DNA from: an uncultured Porphyromonadaceae bacterium
GTDB lineage: Bacteria > Bacteroidota > Bacteroidia > Bacteroidales > Muribaculaceae
Reading direction: 5' to 3'
NCBI GenBank assembly: GCA_947643165.1
Contig: CANRVB010000015.1
Location: 1 to 55,611, forward strand
Length of the DNA: 55,611 nt
The position numbers were made by a program, and so were the translations under genes. Positions 53,127-55,611 of this stretch are shown piece by piece (the first letter of the stretch is position 1; each line of letters opens with the position of its first letter). A model generated the notes under the pieces. That model saw only the letters and a program-made list of their open reading frames with translations. It was not told where the DNA came from and ran no database searches.

Positions 53127-53954
53127 TTACGGACGGTAGGCTCCGGCCCTAATCACGTCGGGCGGAGGTATAGTGGGATTGCGAGAACCCCAGTCGCGGC
53201 CTACCGATGACGACCGCAGGATATTGTAGATAATTCCACCGACATCAACACCTATCTCGGCTCCCGAATCGGTGCGATAATACGGTATGAGCATCGGCTG
53301 TGTCTGCCAGTGACCCGTAAGATTGGAACGGAAGCTCTGGGCACCGGCCTTCACTCCCCAATGGTCGGAAATCCTGTAGTTGAGATAGCCGCCGAAGGAC
53401 GATGTAGAGGTATAGGCTGTCATGGCATATGGCATAGCTCCGGGCGATGTGTAGTATTGACCGAATACAGTCATGCTCAGGTGGTTGTTGATGCGGAAGC
53501 TGAGCGATCCGCCGGTACCGAGCGAACGCTCAAGACCGCGGAAGAACCCGTATTTCTCAACGGCTGCAAATGCGGTGAATGAGAACCGTCCGGCACCCTG
53601 CCCCATATAAAGCCGACCGGACTCGATGGCACCCATTCCTGGCATGTGGGCTATGTCAACATAACCGCCTACCATTCCGCTGCGCCAGGCGGCGATCTCG
53701 CCGGGACGCAGCCCAAGGACAATCGGGCTGAGCGCTGCAGCGACCTGGGGTGTCATAAACGGACCGGCTCCATCGGCATTGAGCACGACCGGCCGCGGCG
53801 TGAGACGCATTCCGTAGGGATTGAGCATGCCCACGCTCGCAGAATCGGTAGGATGCGACAGAGTATCCGCGACTTCTGCCACCGACTGGGCGCGGGCCGA
53901 AAAAGCGCAGCCGGCCACCGCTAACGCGATGCCGGCCGGTATAAGTTTCTTCAT
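53127..53954 (-). CDS. Probable exported beta-rich envelope protein
   Basis: This 275-residue protein has a signal peptide (MKKLIPAGIALAVAGCAFSARAQ), cleaved near ARA-QS or lipidated at AVAGC. The mature part has many short Gly/Ser/aromatic strands alternating with turns (SLSFRINNHLSMTVFGQYY, FGGYLNYRISDHWGVKAGAQSF), as in small outer-membrane barrels. I do not recognise the family. It lies 49 bases downstream of the thioredoxin-like lipoprotein gene and is probably co-transcribed with it. Confidence 0.65.
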   Translation of the reverse strand: MKKLIPAGIALAVAGCAFSARAQSVAEVADTLSHPTDSASVGMLNPYGMRLTPRPVVLNADGAGPFMTPQVAAALSPIVLGLRPGEIAAWRSGMVGGYVDIAHMPGMGAIESGRLYMGQGAGRFSFTAFAAVEKYGFFRGLERSLGTGGSLSFRINNHLSMTVFGQYYTSPGAMPYAMTAYTSTSSFGGYLNYRISDHWGVKAGAQSFRSNLTGHWQTQPMLIPYYRTDSGAEIGVDVGGIIYNILRSSSVGRDWGSRNPTIPPPDVIRAGAYRP

Positions 53955-54003
53955 ACTGTTACGCTTTAGATTGGTGAGAAAGAGAGATCTGTATGCCCAA
54001 CCG

Positions 54004-55131
54004 TCAGAACTGGCGGGCTACAGCGGCATCGAGGCGGTCTATCGACTCGACACGCTCCTTTATATCACCATCAGCTCCTATGACAAAGCTGACGGGCAGT
54101 GAAAGCACATTGTAGCGTGTGAGATTCTCACTTCCGTCGGTCGGCGAATTGTATACCGCAATCCACGGAAGATTTTTTGCAGCCTGACGCCAGGCAAACT
54201 CATCCGTATCGAGCGAAACCTGAAATATCTCCAGACCCCGGTCGCGGTAGCGCTCATATATGCGGTTGAGCGAAGCATTATATGCGGGCGATGCATCTGC
54301 GCTATAGAGCGTGAAATTGAGCACCACGGGCTTGCCGTGCGACGCAACTTCCGCCAGACTCTGCAGCTGACCTTTGGCATCATAAAGCGAAATGTCAAAA
54401 AGACCCACAGCATTGGCAAGCACAGTGTCGCGCTCCGAAACAGGCTTGGTGCCACCCATGCGCTTGCGGCTCTCCACATAGAGTTTACGCAGATAAACCG
54501 TCCGCGGATCATTGGGACGCTTCTCGCTGAAAGCATTCGCCACCGCACCGATAATGCTGAGATCGCGACGGTTGGCAGGATTGAAGAGCGACACGCCACC
54601 TATTTTCTTGTTGATAAGGTAATAGCTCACTATACCCGACGGATCGCCAAGGAGCTGTGTGCCGAGTTCGCGCTTGAGTATCGAGTCCGACACGACATTG
54701 TTCAGACCAATACGTCCGGCCGATTCTATCAGCTTCTTGTCTATCTTCATCAGGAGTTCGGCAGCAGGTGTGCCGGCAAGCGTATAGTCGCTGTCAAAAG
54801 CATTGGCCTTGGCCACCACCGTCACCTGCTCGATGCTGTCAATAGGGAAGTATAGCGACTTGTCGCCGAGACGCAGACGGTATATATCGGGATAGCCGGC
54901 AGGTTCGTGGCTCATCGAGAACGTGCCGCTCGCACCGAGCTTTACCGAATCCAGAGCATACCAACGTCCGTTGGTCGAAGCTTCAAGAATCATCGTCTGG
55001 CCATCGGCTCCCTCGATGGAGCCATCGACCGTCCACAACTGACGGGAAGAGCAGGCCGAAGCCGCTACAACAAGAGCACCGGCAAGAAAAGCACCGGCAC
55101 TGCGCAGGGAATTATGTAAAGCGTTGATCAC
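54004..55131 (-). CDS. Lipoprotein with DUF4369-like and degenerate thioredoxin domains
   Basis: This 375-residue lipoprotein (Cys27 in AASAC) has an N-terminal DUF4369-like beta domain (WTVDGSIEGADGQTMILE), a helical middle, and a C-terminal TlpA-like thioredoxin fold (GKPVVLNFTLYSADASPAYN, then FEIFQVSLD-like and LPVSFVIGADGDI). The normal WCxxC is absent: the position reads LYSADASPAYN, with no Cys. It therefore cannot act as a standard redox enzyme and may be a structural or chaperone-like relative. The next gene starts 49 bases downstream. Confidence 0.78.
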   Translation of the reverse strand: MINALHNSLRSAGAFLAGALVVAASACSSRQLWTVDGSIEGADGQTMILEASTNGRWYALDSVKLGASGTFSMSHEPAGYPDIYRLRLGDKSLYFPIDSIEQVTVVAKANAFDSDYTLAGTPAAELLMKIDKKLIESAGRIGLNNVVSDSILKRELGTQLLGDPSGIVSYYLINKKIGGVSLFNPANRRDLSIIGAVANAFSEKRPNDPRTVYLRKLYVESRKRMGGTKPVSERDTVLANAVGLFDISLYDAKGQLQSLAEVASHGKPVVLNFTLYSADASPAYNASLNRIYERYRDRGLEIFQVSLDTDEFAWRQAAKNLPWIAVYNSPTDGSENLTRYNVLSLPVSFVIGADGDIKERVESIDRLDAAVARQF

Positions 55132-55182
55132 TTTTCTGAAAAATTAGGCTGGCACGGCAACATTGCCGCGCAATTAATCACG

Positions 55183-55190
55183 CAAATATA
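55183..55190 (-). promoter_or_regulatory. -7 box for the thioredoxin-like lipoprotein gene
   Basis: The complement reads TATATTTG, about 50 bases before the ATG. A short hairpin (CGGCAA/TTGCCG, 55155-55168) lies in the leader. Confidence 0.45.
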
Positions 55191-55303
55191 ATTAAAAAAC
55201 CGTAAATTCATCCTATTTGAAGTTGAAAAATACGCTTTTTGGCCCCAACTATAACAATTAGCTCCATTTTTCGCTAAAAAAGCCCAAAAGATTTACCACT
55301 CAA

Positions 55304-55335
55304 TTTTGTGTTCTCCACAATTCTTCGTAATTTTG
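55304..55335 (+). promoter_or_regulatory. tmRNA promoter
   Basis: TTTTG (55304-55308), 19 bases, TAATTTTG (55328-55335). The mature RNA begins about 48 bases further, at 55383. Confidence 0.75.
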
Positions 55336-55382
55336 CATCTACTACACAGACTGCAACAATCCATCACTACTGTTGACAGCCC

Positions 55383-55611
55383 GGGGCTGACCGGTTTTGA
55401 CAGCGTGGACAGGCGGTGTGTAAGCATGCAGAGCTATGATGCCTACGCTCTTTAATCAGGGACATCAAAATTTCAAATGGCGAGAATAACTACGCTCTTG
55501 CTGCCTAATCGAAGCACAGTAGATCAGGCTTAATCTCCGCGACAGTCGCAGAGACAAGACATCGCCCGATTGTCGTCGTCCCGAGACTAATCGACAAGGC
55601 GGTGCAGCTAA
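55383..55611 (+). ncRNA. ssrA: tmRNA (5' part, runs past the window)
   Basis: This is transfer-messenger RNA, which rescues stalled ribosomes by adding a degradation tag. The 5' end GGGGCTGACCGGTTTTGACA matches the conserved tmRNA acceptor start. The internal reading frame from 55479 encodes GENNYALAA followed by TAA at 55506-55508, the expected Bacteroidales-type tag. The 3' acceptor half and pseudoknots beyond base 55611 are not visible. Confidence 0.93.

Noticed and set aside
55132..55303. A tRNA or sRNA between the thioredoxin-like gene and tmRNA
   Set aside because: No cloverleaf or T-loop pattern is visible; the region contains only the two promoters and AT-rich DNA.

Overview
The window looks like a chromosomal segment of a Bacteroidales bacterium. 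The evidence is promoters of the Bacteroidetes type (TTG, about 20 bases, TAnnTTTG), a tmRNA tag ending GENNYALAA, surface lipoproteins with an acidic residue run after the lipid-anchored Cys, and a 651-residue ParE of the Bacteroidetes form. The N-terminal domain of the large lipoprotein and the overall gene content point to Muribaculaceae, but that family assignment is inference.

Layout. Bases 1-3876 hold the edge of a minus-strand gene and a large plus-strand surface lipoprotein gene. Both begin with the same DNA, so their start regions form a 40-bp inverted repeat around about 550 bp that contains one clear promoter, a short ORF and a terminator-like hairpin. This has the form of an invertible promoter switch. 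A double terminator and tandem promoter-bearing repeats then precede argS (4295). A plus-strand run follows: Bax-inhibitor-like membrane protein, dapB, lepB, a WbqC-like gene, a lipoprotein class A beta-lactamase and a GH20 hexosaminidase. Next is a complete glutamate acid-resistance set (gadB, glsA, gadC). Minus-strand genes follow: a DUF3332 lipoprotein, a decayed GH2 glycosidase and an MFS transporter.

From 21208 to 33432 lie an AI-2E-type permease, a candidate small RNA, cdsA, purM, an MltF-like transglycosylase, a thioredoxin-like protein, a minus-strand pair (MBL hydrolase, RsmI-like methyltransferase), then greA, a HIT protein, an iron alcohol dehydrogenase and a GNAT-like protein. Then come pckA, an LTA-synthase-like membrane enzyme and two GH31 glycosidases. 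A two-gene RloA/RloB (AbiL-like) anti-phage module sits between the GH31 genes in visibly AT-richer DNA. A divergent MATE/AraC pair and a minus-strand mltG, DUF2007, slyD group follow. The right end has parE-coaD-ctp, a 50-bp perfect palindrome, two minus-strand envelope genes and the start of tmRNA.

Most of the window is housekeeping and envelope biology. The points most worth checking are the inverted-repeat promoter at the left edge, the RloA/RloB insertion, the candidate small RNA at 22497-22656, the terminator-like leaders before the lipoprotein gene and greA, two apparently leaderless genes, and a motif shared at identical spacing by two distant promoters. No tRNA, rRNA, CRISPR array, transposase or integrase was recognised.
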